Positions 17,539-27,374 of a stretch of DNA of 64,000 nucleotides are shown in pieces; the stretch's first letter is position 1, and each line of letters starts with the position of its first letter. Made by a program: the position numbers and the translations under genes. The DNA comes from Desulfospira sp963664655 (lineage in GTDB: Bacteria; Desulfobacterota; Desulfobacteria; Desulfobacterales; Desulfobacteraceae). The stretch spans positions 2,852,001 to 2,916,000 of the forward strand of contig OY761554.1 of the NCBI GenBank assembly GCA_963664655.2. Reading direction: 5' to 3'. The notes under the pieces are model-generated. The model searched no databases. It was not told where the DNA came from and saw only the letters and a list, made by a program, of their open reading frames with translations.

Positions 17539-19644
17539 ATGGCGGATCATTATGCCTATTGCCGGGAATTGGAATATAGAATCCGAGAGTTGGAAACGGA
17601 AAATGCCTATTTGCAGGAAGTCCGGCATACGGCGGTCCCGAATAAAAGAGGCCGGACCAGGGAGATCCACAGGGTATCGGCCCAATCCGGGGAATTATAC
17701 CAGGCCGTCGTCCATGCCGCTGTTGACGGATTTGTCATGGTGAATCAAAAGGGCCGGCTGGTGGAGGCCAATGACGCCTATTGCCGGATGGTGGGGTACC
17801 AAAGGCAGGCGCTGCTTCAGATGAACATCTCGGATATTGATGTCATGGGAACAATCATCCCGGACGCCAGCCCCCCCCTTGAAACGCCGGCCCCAAACGG
17901 GTACCGTTATGTGGAAACCCGTCACCGGCATAAAAATGGCCGCCTGGTGGATGTTGAAATCAACTTCCAGTATCTGGATGACCAAGGCGGGATATGGTTT
18001 AGCTTTGTCCGGGATATTACGGAAAAAAAACAAATCCGGGAAGCGGTCCAAAAAAGTGCGGCCGGGTATCGGGATTTGGTTGAAAGCGCGCCCATGATGT
18101 ACGCGGTGCTTGAAAAACAGGAGGAGGATGTGGTGTTGCGGGACTGCAACGCCCTGTTTCTGGCTTCTATGGGGTATACCCGTTCTGAAATCATAGGGCG
18201 GGCCATGTCTGATTTCTATACCCCGGGTTCCCGGGTGAAAATGTATCACGAGCAAAACTTAAAGCGGGTCAGGGAAAATAAGTTTTTCATTACGGAGCGG
18301 GAACTGATTCGTCGCGACGGGGAAATCATCCATACCCTGCTCCAGGCCCAGCCCCATATTGATTGCCATGGAGAATTCATTGGCATCCGATGCATGTTTA
18401 CCAATATCAGCCCCCAGAAAAGGGCCCAGGAACAACTCCGGGAGAGTGATCATCTGTTGACGATGATCCTGGACGGAATCCATGACCCCCTGATCATTAC
18501 GGACCGGAACATGCGGGTGCTGATGATGAACCCGGCGGCACAAACTTATGCCCGAAAGGCCTGCAGCCAATGCCTGGGCCAGGAATGCCATGAGATTTTC
18601 AAGCCGGGGGCCGGGCCTTGCGCAGACTGCTGCGTGGGAAAATCCCTTAAGTCCGGCCGTAAAAAACATTTCGAGCGGGCCGGGCTGATGGATCCCAATG
18701 TCATGGAACGGGTCACTGTTTATCCCATTCTGGAAAAAGGCCATCATGCATGGGCCGCCATTATCCGGATTTCCGATATCACCCTTGCCCGGAAGATGAA
18801 AAAGGAACTGGTCCAGGCCGACAAAATGATTTCCCTTGGCATCCTGGTTTCCGGCGTGGCCCATGAGATCAATAATCCCATTAATTTGATCATGGCCAAC
18901 ACCCCCCTGCTGATTGATGCCTGGAAGAGCATTGTGCCGCTGCTGGAACGGTATTACCGGGAAAACGGAGATTTCAGCCTGGGCGGGCTCCCCTACAGCC
19001 GGATGAGCACCGAAATCCCCCAGTTGTTTGAGGGGATTATCGAGGGCTCTGTCCGGATTCAGCAGATCGTCAAGGATCTGAAGGATTATGCCCGAAAAGA
19101 AGATGTGAATATGGATCAGGACGTGGACCTCAACCATGTGGTTAAAAATGCCGTGCGCCTGAACCGCACCCTGATTCTGGAAAAAACGGCTCATTTCAGT
19201 CAGGCGTACGGAAATCCCCTGCCAATGGTCCGGGGCAACCGCCAGAAACTGGAGCAGGTGGTCATCAATCTGATCCAGAATGCCTGCCAGGCGATCTCAG
19301 ACCGGGAACAAGGCCTTCAGATCACGACGTTTTGGGAGCCGGACCGGAACCGCATATGTATCCGGGTAAAAGACCAGGGCGACGGAATACCGGAAAATCT
19401 GCTGGACCGGATCATGGATCCTTTCTTTACAACGCGGCGGGGCCAGGGCGGGACGGGACTGGGGCTGTCCGTCAGCCTGAACATCGTCACAACCCATGGC
19501 GGAAAAATTGATGTGACCAGCAAACCGGGTCACGGCGCTGTGTTCACCGTCAGCCTTCCCCTGAATACGGTTCCGGATGATGGCCGTGGCGATCCGGTGC
19601 CCGGGGGACGGATCGGGGCGGGGTTGCCGGAGGCTGTCTCATGA
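17539..19644 (+). CDS. Cytoplasmic multi-PAS sensor histidine kinase
   Basis: 701 residues without membrane helices. A short N-terminal coiled coil (residues 8-30) is followed by three PAS domains: about 50-170 (FVMVNQKGRLVEANDAYCRMVGY), 175-295 and 305-415 (with several Cys, DPLIITDRN). HisKA has the phospho-acceptor His442 in GVAHEINNP, and the ATPase domain has N-box VVINLIQNACQA, DQGDGIPE and GTGLGLSV. The cysteines CSQCLGQEC and CADCCVGKS in the third PAS suggest a metal or redox sensor, which is an inference. Its stop overlaps the next gene's ATG by four bases, so it pairs with the NtrC-type regulator that follows. Confidence 0.9.
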   Translation: MADHYAYCRELEYRIRELETENAYLQEVRHTAVPNKRGRTREIHRVSAQSGELYQAVVHAAVDGFVMVNQKGRLVEANDAYCRMVGYQRQALLQMNISDIDVMGTIIPDASPPLETPAPNGYRYVETRHRHKNGRLVDVEINFQYLDDQGGIWFSFVRDITEKKQIREAVQKSAAGYRDLVESAPMMYAVLEKQEEDVVLRDCNALFLASMGYTRSEIIGRAMSDFYTPGSRVKMYHEQNLKRVRENKFFITERELIRRDGEIIHTLLQAQPHIDCHGEFIGIRCMFTNISPQKRAQEQLRESDHLLTMILDGIHDPLIITDRNMRVLMMNPAAQTYARKACSQCLGQECHEIFKPGAGPCADCCVGKSLKSGRKKHFERAGLMDPNVMERVTVYPILEKGHHAWAAIIRISDITLARKMKKELVQADKMISLGILVSGVAHEINNPINLIMANTPLLIDAWKSIVPLLERYYRENGDFSLGGLPYSRMSTEIPQLFEGIIEGSVRIQQIVKDLKDYARKEDVNMDQDVDLNHVVKNAVRLNRTLILEKTAHFSQAYGNPLPMVRGNRQKLEQVVINLIQNACQAISDREQGLQITTFWEPDRNRICIRVKDQGDGIPENLLDRIMDPFFTTRRGQGGTGLGLSVSLNIVTTHGGKIDVTSKPGHGAVFTVSLPLNTVPDDGRGDPVPGGRIGAGLPEAVS

Positions 19645-21053
19645 CCCCGTCTTCCTTTCCCCGGCATCCGGTGGTTCTGGTGGATGACGATCCCAATGTT
19701 CTCAAGGGATTTCAGATGATTCTGGAAAAGGCCGGGATCAATAATCTCATTTTGTGCCAGGACCCCCAGACCGTCATGCCCGTGCTGGCGGAACATCAGG
19801 CCGAGGTGGTTCTTCTGGACCTGATCATGCCCAAAATTTCAGGCGAAGATCTCCTGGCAATGATTGCCGGCAATTATCCGGGACTTCCGGTGATTGTCAT
19901 CACCGGAGATGCCGATGTGCAGCGCGCGGTGCGATGCATGAAAAACGGAACGTTTGACTATATGGTCAAACCGGTGGAACAGAGTCGGCTGATCTCAGGG
20001 GTCAGGCGGGCCATTGAAATTAGAAACCTTCAAAATGAGAATCAGGAACTCAAAGAGCGCATCCTGTCCGGCCGGCTGAAAAATCCGGAAGCCTTTCAGG
20101 AAATCAACACCCAAAACCGTGCCATGATCGGCTTGTTCCAATATGCCGAGTCCATTGCCGCAAGCCCGCAGCCGGTGCTGATCACCGGAGAGACCGGCTC
20201 GGGAAAGGAATTGGTTGCCAGGGCCGTCCACCGGTTAAGCTCCCGTAAAGGGCGCCTGGTATCGGTGAATGCCGCAGGGATTGATGACAATACCTTCTCT
20301 GACACATTGTTCGGCCATATCAGCGGGGCCTATACCGGTGCGGAAAAAATGCGTCGGGGAATGGTGGAACAGGCTGCCGGCGGGACCTTGTTTCTGGACG
20401 AAATCGGCGATTTGAGCCCCGGATCGCAGATTAAGCTGCTGCGGCTCCTTCAGGAACGCGAATATTTTCCCCTGGGCGCTGATCTGCCCAAAATTGCAGA
20501 TATCCGGGTGATTGTTGTCACCAACAAAGACCTGAGTTCATTGCAGGCGGCCGGGAAATTTCGAAAAGACCTTTATTACCGGCTTCGCTTTCATCACCTG
20601 GAAGTCCCGCCCCTGCGAGAACGGCTTGATGATCTGCCGCTGCTGATGCATTTTTTTTTAAGGGCCGCAGGCCGCGAAATGGGAAAGAAAGAGCCTGTCC
20701 CGCCGCCGGAACTGTATCAGCTGCTGGCCAACTATTCTTTCCCGGGAAACGTGAGGGAGCTTAAATCCATGATTTACGATGCTGTGGCAGACCATAAATC
20801 CGGGGTCCTGTCCATGGAACGGTTCAAGGCCCGTATCCGGCAGGCCCCCCCCTCCCAAGGCCCTTTATCCGGGGCTGATCTGAAAGAAGAACCGTATTCC
20901 GAACTCAAGCCGCTGCCGACACTAAAAGAGGCCATCTACACCCTGGCGGTTGAAGCCATGAAGCGATCGGCCAATAATAAATCAATGGCGGCCCAGTTCC
21001 TGGGCATATCCCGGCAGCGCCTGGGACGGTATTTAAAACAGCGTATTCCCTGA
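19641..21053 (+). CDS. NtrC-family sigma-54 response regulator
   Basis: 470 residues: receiver domain (DDD at 15-17, phospho-acceptor Asp60, Lys110), AAA+ domain with Walker A GETGSGKE (183-190), the sigma-54 contact loop GAYTGA (229-234, Tyr in place of the usual Phe) and Walker B LFLDEIGD, and a C-terminal Fis-type helix-turn-helix (about 430-468, NNKSMAAQFLGISRQRLGRYLK). It is translationally coupled to the kinase. A sigma-54-like site lies downstream at 21278, so the receiver/hybrid-kinase operon is a plausible target. Confidence 0.92.
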   Translation: MTPSSFPRHPVVLVDDDPNVLKGFQMILEKAGINNLILCQDPQTVMPVLAEHQAEVVLLDLIMPKISGEDLLAMIAGNYPGLPVIVITGDADVQRAVRCMKNGTFDYMVKPVEQSRLISGVRRAIEIRNLQNENQELKERILSGRLKNPEAFQEINTQNRAMIGLFQYAESIAASPQPVLITGETGSGKELVARAVHRLSSRKGRLVSVNAAGIDDNTFSDTLFGHISGAYTGAEKMRRGMVEQAAGGTLFLDEIGDLSPGSQIKLLRLLQEREYFPLGADLPKIADIRVIVVTNKDLSSLQAAGKFRKDLYYRLRFHHLEVPPLRERLDDLPLLMHFFLRAAGREMGKKEPVPPPELYQLLANYSFPGNVRELKSMIYDAVADHKSGVLSMERFKARIRQAPPSQGPLSGADLKEEPYSELKPLPTLKEAIYTLAVEAMKRSANNKSMAAQFLGISRQRLGRYLKQRIP

Positions 21054-21277
21054 TCTGCCGCTTTAGCCCGGTTCAACACCTGTATCAGTTTAACCCGTTG
21101 ATCTGTTTTATAACAAGCTGAGGTTTTCATTTCCCTGGGGCCTTTATCCTCCATGGGCCGCAGTCTGGTGTTACAAAATGTGACACCCTTTCGGATGAAA
21201 ATCAGTTCGGCCCGGCTTTTTATGAATTGATAATGATATCAGCCTATTGGTTGTCCGGCGGGGTGTTTCGCCGGTTG

Positions 21278-21293
21278 TGGCATGTTTTTCGCA
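21278..21293 (+). promoter_or_regulatory. Candidate sigma-54 promoter (TGGCATG-N4-TCGCA)
   Basis: The sequence TGGCATGTTTTTCGCA keeps the invariant GG and GC dinucleotides at the correct 12-base step of the -24/-12 consensus TGGCACG-N4-TTGCA, with two departures. It lies in the 450-bp gap after the NtrC-type regulator and about 210 bp before the next gene. The rest of the gap (21054-21503) shows no gene. Confidence 0.4.
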
Positions 21294-21503
21294 TTGATTT
21301 AGTAAATTGTAATGGGTGGCCCATGGGGATTTTATACTGTTGTGCTGAATTGAATATTGGCTTGATTCCCTGAATATGGAGGAAACCAGGGCGCTGATGG
21401 CTGTTGCCGCTGTCGTCCGGATTTGATGCCGAGTGTCAGGGAGAAAGTTCTAAAAAGTGGGTGAAAAATATTTTAAGGGAGAAAAAAAGGAGACGGGCTG
21501 TTG

Positions 21504-21905
21504 ATGGATACCCGCCCCTTAACTGACAAATTCAAAGAGCCTATTTTGATAATTGACGATGATGCCGGGAGTTCGTTCTTTTTAAAGTTCTGCCTGTCAA
21601 GGCTGGGGTTTGGGGTAGACATCGCCGGCAGCGGGGAGAAAGGAATTGAGAAAATTAAACATTCGGCTTACAGCGCGGTTATAACCAGTATTCAGATGGA
21701 ACCGGTCTCGGGAATTGATGTGGCGGCTTTCCTTGGCGTTGTCCTCAAAAAGGCCACCCCCGTTATCGGGATATCCGGAAGGCCGTGGCCGATTGACCTG
21801 GATGTGTTTGACGCGGTCTTATACAAGCCCTTTTCAACCAGGGATGTTCTCAGGGTGTTGCAAGAAGCGGCCAATAGCTTCTTTGTGAAAGGAAATGAAG
21901 ATTGA
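21504..21905 (+). CDS. Atypical receiver-domain protein lacking the phospho-acceptor Asp
   Basis: 133 residues from the ATG at 21504 (a TTG at 21501 is an alternative; AAGGAG lies upstream). It is a stand-alone receiver: acidic pocket DDD (18-20), switch residue in GISG (89-92) and conserved Lys108 in LYKPF. Where the phosphorylated Asp should be (xxxD-x-x-MP), the sequence reads VITSIQMEPVSG with Ser62 in the Asp position. It therefore cannot be phosphorylated in the usual way and may act as a pseudo-receiver or be read by protein contact. It overlaps the TTG start of the following hybrid kinase by four bases. Confidence 0.8.
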   Translation: MDTRPLTDKFKEPILIIDDDAGSSFFLKFCLSRLGFGVDIAGSGEKGIEKIKHSAYSAVITSIQMEPVSGIDVAAFLGVVLKKATPVIGISGRPWPIDLDVFDAVLYKPFSTRDVLRVLQEAANSFFVKGNED

Positions 21906-24688
21906 AAACAGCTGATCATAATCAAACCCAGCTTAAAAAAAAGATGGGCCGCCTCCCCCCGAATGCTTCTCTTCAAATTATTTTCCCCCTGTTTCTGGCG
22001 TTTATTTCCTTTGCTGTGTGCATTTTTCTGGTTTTCGTCCCTTCATTGAAACAGCATCTGATCGAACAAAAAAAGGCCATGGTCCGGGAACTTGATGACA
22101 GCAACTGCAGCCTGACCGTCAGCCTTTTGGCTGAATACCATCAGCGGGTATTGAGCGGTGAACTGACCCGCAAAGAGGCCCAGAGCCGTGCCATGAAGCG
22201 GATACGGAGCTTAAGGTACGGTCCGGAAGGCAAATCGTTTTTCTGGATTATCGACCGGCATCAGCGGGTGCTCGTTCAGCCGGGGATGCCGTGGCTGGAA
22301 GGCCAGGACCCGTCTCTTCCCATGGACCCGCGCTTAAAGCAGCTGATCGTGGAATGTGTGAGGACCGCCAGTACCCAAGAGTCCGGGTATGTAGACTACC
22401 CGGGGGATTCCCCGGGCATAACGTTTCCAAGACTCTCTTATGTCAGGTTGTTCAGGCCCTGGGGGTGGACTGTGGGCACCGGCATTGATGTGGCGGATGT
22501 CAAAGACCATATTGACGCCATTACCGAGCGGATATTCCGGATTTTTATCGGTTTTCTGGCCATATTCCTGGTCCTTTCCTTTTATATCATCCTCCAATCC
22601 ATTTTGAGGGAACAAAAACGGGGGCAGGCGGAAGAAGCGCATCGCCTGGACACCCTGAGACTGAAAAAGCTGCGGGAGCTGAACCAGATGGCTGAAGCAT
22701 CGCTTTCGGATTTAACGGAATTTTCACTGTCAGAGGCCATCCAGCTCACCCAGAGCCGAATCGGATACCTGGTGTTTCTAACCGAGGACGAGACAGGGGT
22801 CAAAGAGTGTACCTGGTCAAGTGATACGACCCGGGATTGTGAGATCCCGGACAAAACAGAGGGCTGCCACCAAAATAATAATAAATTGTGGGCAAAGGCT
22901 GTACGGGAACGCAACACCGTCGTGGTTAATGATTATCCGCAGACAGCCTCAGGCAGCCGGTTTCCGGCCGGGCATATCCGGGTCACCCGGTATATGAATG
23001 TTCCGGTCTTTGATCGCGGCAGGATCGTGGCCGTGGCCGGGGTGGGAAACAAACCGGAAAACTATAATAATTCGGATATCCAGCAGATGAACCTGCTCAT
23101 GGACGGCATGTGGAAAATTATCCAGCGCAAGGCTTCGGAAGAGGCCTTGCGGCAAAGCGAGGAGCGGTACCGGCTGCTGATGGAAAACGCCGGGGATATT
23201 ATCTGGACCCTTCAGCTGCCGGATATGCGGTTTCTTTATGTGAGCCCGTCCGTTGAAACCATCCTGGAATACACCCCGGAACAGGCCCAGAAGCTGGCAT
23301 TAAAAGATATCATTGCCCCGGAATATCTGGACCGGTTTATCGGGATGATCAGCGAAGAACTGATAACGGAAGATGATCCCAGCGTCGATCACAGGCGGTC
23401 CTGGGTAACCCAGCTGGAACAGGTTCGAAAAAACGGCTCTTTGGTCTGGACTGAAATAAAGGCCGGTTTTTTAAGGAATGAGGCCGGCCAGGTGGACCGG
23501 ATTCTCGGGGTCACCCGGGACATTACCCAGCGCCGGCGGATGGAACGAAGGCTTCAGCAGAGCCAGAAAATGGAGGCCGTGGGCACCCTGGCCGGCGGCA
23601 TTGCCCATGATTTTAATAATATTCTGTCCTCAATTCTGGGCTTCACTGAGCTGGCCCGGCTGCAGTGCCGGAAGGACCCTGAGTTGATCCGGTCCCTGGA
23701 TAAGATTTTTTTCGCCGGCATCAGGGCCCGGGATCTGGTTCGCCACATCCTGGTCTTCAGCCGGCAGCAGGAAATCCGGCGGGAGCCTTTGGCCATCATG
23801 CCCCTGGTCAAGGAGTGTCTTAACTTTATCCGTGCGTCCATCCCTAAAAATATTGAAATTATCCGGAAACTGGAGGCCCCCGACATCACCGTAACCGCCG
23901 ATGCCTCCCAGATCCACCAGATCATCATGAACCTGTGCACCAATGCGGTCCATGCCATGGACGGGGCAAACGGGGTTCTGGAAATCGGCCTTAAATCCGT
24001 CCGGATCGAAAACTGGGAAGAGATCCGGGTCAAGGGGCTGGATCCCGGCAATTATCTTGAACTGTCCGTCTCCGATTCCGGGAGCGGAATTCCGGAATCG
24101 GTAATGGAACGGATCTACGAACCGTTTTTCACCACCAAAGCCAAGGGGCAGGGGACCGGTATGGGCCTTGCCATTGTCCACGGTATTGTCAAAGACATGG
24201 GCGGCGGCATTTCGGTTTACAGCGAACCGGGCAGGGGATCGGTGTTTAAGATATACCTGCCGGCCGGCACCGGCAAAGGAGAATCAACGGTCTTTCCGGG
24301 ACTGCCGCTGACAAAAGAGACCGGCCGGATTCTCATGGTGGATGATGAAGAAAATATTGTTATATCCGGCCGGCTGATCCTGAAGACCATGGGATATGAG
24401 GTCAACGCGGTGACCGACAGCCTTGAGGCCCTTGAAATCTTTAAAAAAGATCCCCTGGCCTTTGACCTGGTTCTGTCTGACTTGACCATGCCCCGGATGA
24501 CCGGGATTCAGCTGATGCGTGAAATCCGTAAACGGCGCAAAGACATCCCCATTGTTTTAACGACCGGATTCAGTGATGTGGAGGGTATCGCTGAAGAGAA
24601 CGGTGTGGCTGCCGTGGTGATGAAACCCTTGATTGCCCGGGAACTGGTGGCGGTGGTCCGGTCCGCCCTTAACCCCAATTCCCTGTGA
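21902..24688 (+). CDS. Membrane hybrid histidine kinase (Cache-GAF-PAS-HisKA-HATPase-REC)
   Basis: 928 residues, TTG start at 21902 overlapping the previous stop and preceded by AAGGA. Transmembrane helix about 26-48, periplasmic single-Cache domain about 50-200 (ESGYVDYPGDSPG, LFRPWGWTVGTGID), second helix about 208-232, GAF domain about 255-410, PAS about 420-540, HisKA with His569 in GGIAHDFNN, ATPase domain (NLCTNAVHAM, GTGMGLAI), and a C-terminal receiver with Asp860 in LSDLTMP. Cache domains bind small organic ligands outside the cell. The coupled pseudo-receiver gene suggests a joint function. There is no DNA-binding output. Confidence 0.9.
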   Translation: MKTADHNQTQLKKKMGRLPPNASLQIIFPLFLAFISFAVCIFLVFVPSLKQHLIEQKKAMVRELDDSNCSLTVSLLAEYHQRVLSGELTRKEAQSRAMKRIRSLRYGPEGKSFFWIIDRHQRVLVQPGMPWLEGQDPSLPMDPRLKQLIVECVRTASTQESGYVDYPGDSPGITFPRLSYVRLFRPWGWTVGTGIDVADVKDHIDAITERIFRIFIGFLAIFLVLSFYIILQSILREQKRGQAEEAHRLDTLRLKKLRELNQMAEASLSDLTEFSLSEAIQLTQSRIGYLVFLTEDETGVKECTWSSDTTRDCEIPDKTEGCHQNNNKLWAKAVRERNTVVVNDYPQTASGSRFPAGHIRVTRYMNVPVFDRGRIVAVAGVGNKPENYNNSDIQQMNLLMDGMWKIIQRKASEEALRQSEERYRLLMENAGDIIWTLQLPDMRFLYVSPSVETILEYTPEQAQKLALKDIIAPEYLDRFIGMISEELITEDDPSVDHRRSWVTQLEQVRKNGSLVWTEIKAGFLRNEAGQVDRILGVTRDITQRRRMERRLQQSQKMEAVGTLAGGIAHDFNNILSSILGFTELARLQCRKDPELIRSLDKIFFAGIRARDLVRHILVFSRQQEIRREPLAIMPLVKECLNFIRASIPKNIEIIRKLEAPDITVTADASQIHQIIMNLCTNAVHAMDGANGVLEIGLKSVRIENWEEIRVKGLDPGNYLELSVSDSGSGIPESVMERIYEPFFTTKAKGQGTGMGLAIVHGIVKDMGGGISVYSEPGRGSVFKIYLPAGTGKGESTVFPGLPLTKETGRILMVDDEENIVISGRLILKTMGYEVNAVTDSLEALEIFKKDPLAFDLVLSDLTMPRMTGIQLMREIRKRRKDIPIVLTTGFSDVEGIAEENGVAAVVMKPLIARELVAVVRSALNPNSL

Positions 24689-24796
24689 TGACGGGCAGCG
24701 CAGGCCATGCAAAGCGGACCGTAAACTTGATGATAACCCAACGCCCTGTGGTAACAGGGCCCAACCCCAATTAATATGAAGAAAGGAACGTCCGGA

Positions 24797-26779
24797 ATGA
24801 AGATGTCTTTGAAGTCGAGGCTGTTGATCGGAGGGTTTTTGGCCTCCATGCTCCCCCTTGCCGTTAGCGGTTATTTTTCAGTAAGCAAATCCTCAGAGGC
24901 GCTGATAAAAAGCAGTGAGTCCAACTCCGTTCAGGTCGCCAAAGATCTGGCGGCCATGAGCGAAGCGTTCATCAGCCATGAGAAAAGCTTTGTCTTGTCC
25001 ATCGCTCAGGCGCCGATACTGACAACGACGGTCTCAAAAATGTATACCTCGGATTATGTAAAACCGGAGTTGGACCTGCTGGTACAGTTTCTGGGCGGCG
25101 TTTATGCTCAAGTTAAAAATCAACATGAAAATTTAGTGGTCACAGATCAAAAAGGGATTGTCATCGCCGACAGCATTGGGGGAAAGACAAACGGGATTGA
25201 TCTGTCAAAACGACAGTATTTCATAGATGCAAAAAACGGGAACCTGAGTCTGAGCGACCCCATTTTGTCTAAAGTATCCGGGGACCCGATTTTCACCCTT
25301 GCCGTTCCCCTCAAGCAGGAGAACGGGGCGTTTGCCGGGGCACTGGTCTCGGTGATCAAACTCAATCAGCTCAGCCGCATTATTACCCAGGTCAAACTGG
25401 GGGAAACCGGATATCCGTTTTTAACGGACAAACATGGAACGTTCATTGCCCATCCCAACCCGGATCTTATTTTTAAGACCAATGTCACCCAGGTCGACGG
25501 GATGAAGGCACTGGGCGGGCAAATGCTGGCCCAGCAAACCAATGTCTGCCAGTATGAATTTGACGGTGTCCGCAAAATAGCCGGATTCGCCCCGGTTAAA
25601 TCCACGGGCTGGAGCCTTTGCGTTACCCAGAATGAGGACGAGTTCCTGGCCGCAGCCAAACACATCCGGAATCTGATTTGCATGATCGCCCTCTTTTTTC
25701 TTGTGGCTATCCTGTTCGGTATCCTCTGGTTTGTGAAAGGGGTCATGGCTCAGCTGGGCGGTGAGCCGGATCAGATTGCCGGTATTGCCGACCGCATTGC
25801 CGCCGGAGATCTGACCATTGAGTTCAAGGACGATGGCAAAAAGCTTACCGGTGTTTATGCCAGTATGAAAGACATGGCCGGGAACCTGGCGGATATGATC
25901 AAAGAGATTTCCGGCGGTGTCCAGACATTGACCTCTTCCTCTACGGAATTGTCCGCCATTTCCGAACAAATGGCATCCAATGCCACTCAAACCAGTGAAA
26001 AGGCCAACAGCGTGAGCGCTGCCGCAGAAGAAATGACCGCAAACATGAACGGGGTGGCCGCTGCCACCGAACAGACCTCCGCCAATATTCAGATGATTGT
26101 TGCCGCGGCAGAAGAAATGTCGTCTACCATTTCAGAGATTGCCGCCAATACCTCCAAAGGCAGCCAGACCACCCTGGATGCCGTGAACAAGGCGGAAGAA
26201 GTTTCAGGAAAAGTCAACGAACTCGGAGACGCTGCTTCCCAGATCAGCCGGGTAACCGAAACCATTGCCGACATTTCTGAACAGACCAACCTTCTGGCCC
26301 TCAACGCCACCATTGAAGCCGCAAGGGCCGGAGAGGCGGGGAAAGGGTTCGCCGTGGTGGCGGCAGAAATCAAGGCCCTTGCCCAGCAAACCGCCGAGGC
26401 CACGGATGAGATCGGTGCACGGATCGGTGAGGTGCAAAAAAGTACGGGTGAATCTGTAACCGCCATTAACGAAATTGTCGGAGTGATCAATGAGATTAAC
26501 ACCATCGTCACCTCTGTTGCGGTGGCCATTGAAGAACAGACGGCAACAACCCAGGAAATCACCAACAATGTCAGTCAGGCCGGTGTCGGGGTCCAGGATG
26601 TGAACGAAAATGTCAACCAGGCCTCCGTGGTGGCCGAAGAGGTCAGCAAGGATATTCACCAGGTCGGCCGGGCTTCGGATGAAATGAAGGCCGGCAGCCA
26701 GCAGGTGAATGAGAGTTCTATGGAATTGTCCCGGCTGGCTGAGGACTTAAACGGCATGATCAAGCGATTTAAGGTATGA
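24797..26779 (+). CDS. Methyl-accepting chemotaxis protein with dCache sensor
   Basis: 660 residues from the ATG at 24797, which has AAAGGA eight bases upstream; an ATG at 24776 lacks one. Helix about 5-25, double-Cache periplasmic domain about 28-275 (VVTDQKGIVIADSIGG, GETGYPFLTDKHGTFIAHP), helix about 285-310, a HAMP-like segment, and the cytoplasmic signalling hairpin with the conserved tip EQTNLLALNATIEAARAGE. It follows the hybrid kinase by about 110 bp and may respond to a related ligand. It works with CheW/CheA, which are not in the window. Confidence 0.93.
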   Translation: MKMSLKSRLLIGGFLASMLPLAVSGYFSVSKSSEALIKSSESNSVQVAKDLAAMSEAFISHEKSFVLSIAQAPILTTTVSKMYTSDYVKPELDLLVQFLGGVYAQVKNQHENLVVTDQKGIVIADSIGGKTNGIDLSKRQYFIDAKNGNLSLSDPILSKVSGDPIFTLAVPLKQENGAFAGALVSVIKLNQLSRIITQVKLGETGYPFLTDKHGTFIAHPNPDLIFKTNVTQVDGMKALGGQMLAQQTNVCQYEFDGVRKIAGFAPVKSTGWSLCVTQNEDEFLAAAKHIRNLICMIALFFLVAILFGILWFVKGVMAQLGGEPDQIAGIADRIAAGDLTIEFKDDGKKLTGVYASMKDMAGNLADMIKEISGGVQTLTSSSTELSAISEQMASNATQTSEKANSVSAAAEEMTANMNGVAAATEQTSANIQMIVAAAEEMSSTISEIAANTSKGSQTTLDAVNKAEEVSGKVNELGDAASQISRVTETIADISEQTNLLALNATIEAARAGEAGKGFAVVAAEIKALAQQTAEATDEIGARIGEVQKSTGESVTAINEIVGVINEINTIVTSVAVAIEEQTATTQEITNNVSQAGVGVQDVNENVNQASVVAEEVSKDIHQVGRASDEMKAGSQQVNESSMELSRLAEDLNGMIKRFKV

Positions 26780-26864
26780 TCCCGGACACGGGTTCTTGTT
26801 CAGATACCCGTTAAAAAATCGACCGGAATATATTTGGGTATCGGCGGGAAAGGATTCCACATTG

Positions 26865-26890
26865 TCCAGGGCCGTATAAACGGCCCTGGA
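26865..26890 (+). terminator. Perfect 11-bp hairpin after the MCP gene
   Basis: TCCAGGGCCGT, loop ATAA, ACGGCCCTGGA, 85 bases past the MCP stop; no T-tract follows, so it may be a factor-dependent or processed 3' end. A second small hairpin (GGGGCG-TTTT-CGCCCC) lies near 26920. The rest of the 595-bp gap up to 27374 is GC-rich first, then strongly AT-rich from about 27130, probably the promoter region of the next gene; no gene is visible. Confidence 0.45.
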
Positions 26891-27374
26891 CCGGTCTCCC
26901 TAAACGGGCATGGCCATGGGGGCGTTTTCGCCCCGCTGTACTATCCCTTGCGCTGGGGCCGCAAATATCGCCTCTGCCGCCGTTTCAACCGGATCCGGGC
27001 CCGGCCTAGTCCGTTCAATTGCCGGCGGCTTAATGGCCAGGCCCCTGTATTCATAAAAAATCCGGCACACGCCACTTGAACGGAGGCGGGGGCTTGGGGA
27101 CGATTCGTCATTTCACTTGCCAATATCCTCCGGTCATGTGTTTTAGTATTTTTCGTCGCGTTTTAAATTTTTTACTTGTTTTATCTGTCAATTTTATGTA
27201 AATTTTACGAAAAGTTAATCTGACGAATAAATTATCAATTCTCCAGCGACATGCGGGCTTCATTTGACTTCGCCTTAATAATTTAGGTCAATAACACAAT
27301 ACCCAGAGCCGTTTATCTCCTGAATCAGCAGGGGGTTTTGAATACTTTAAAATTAAATTTAAGGAGCTATGATC

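Noticed and set aside
26834..27079. 81-codon open frame on the plus strand after the MCP gene
   Set aside because: No ribosome site, overlaps two hairpins, and has a composition like random GC-rich DNA.
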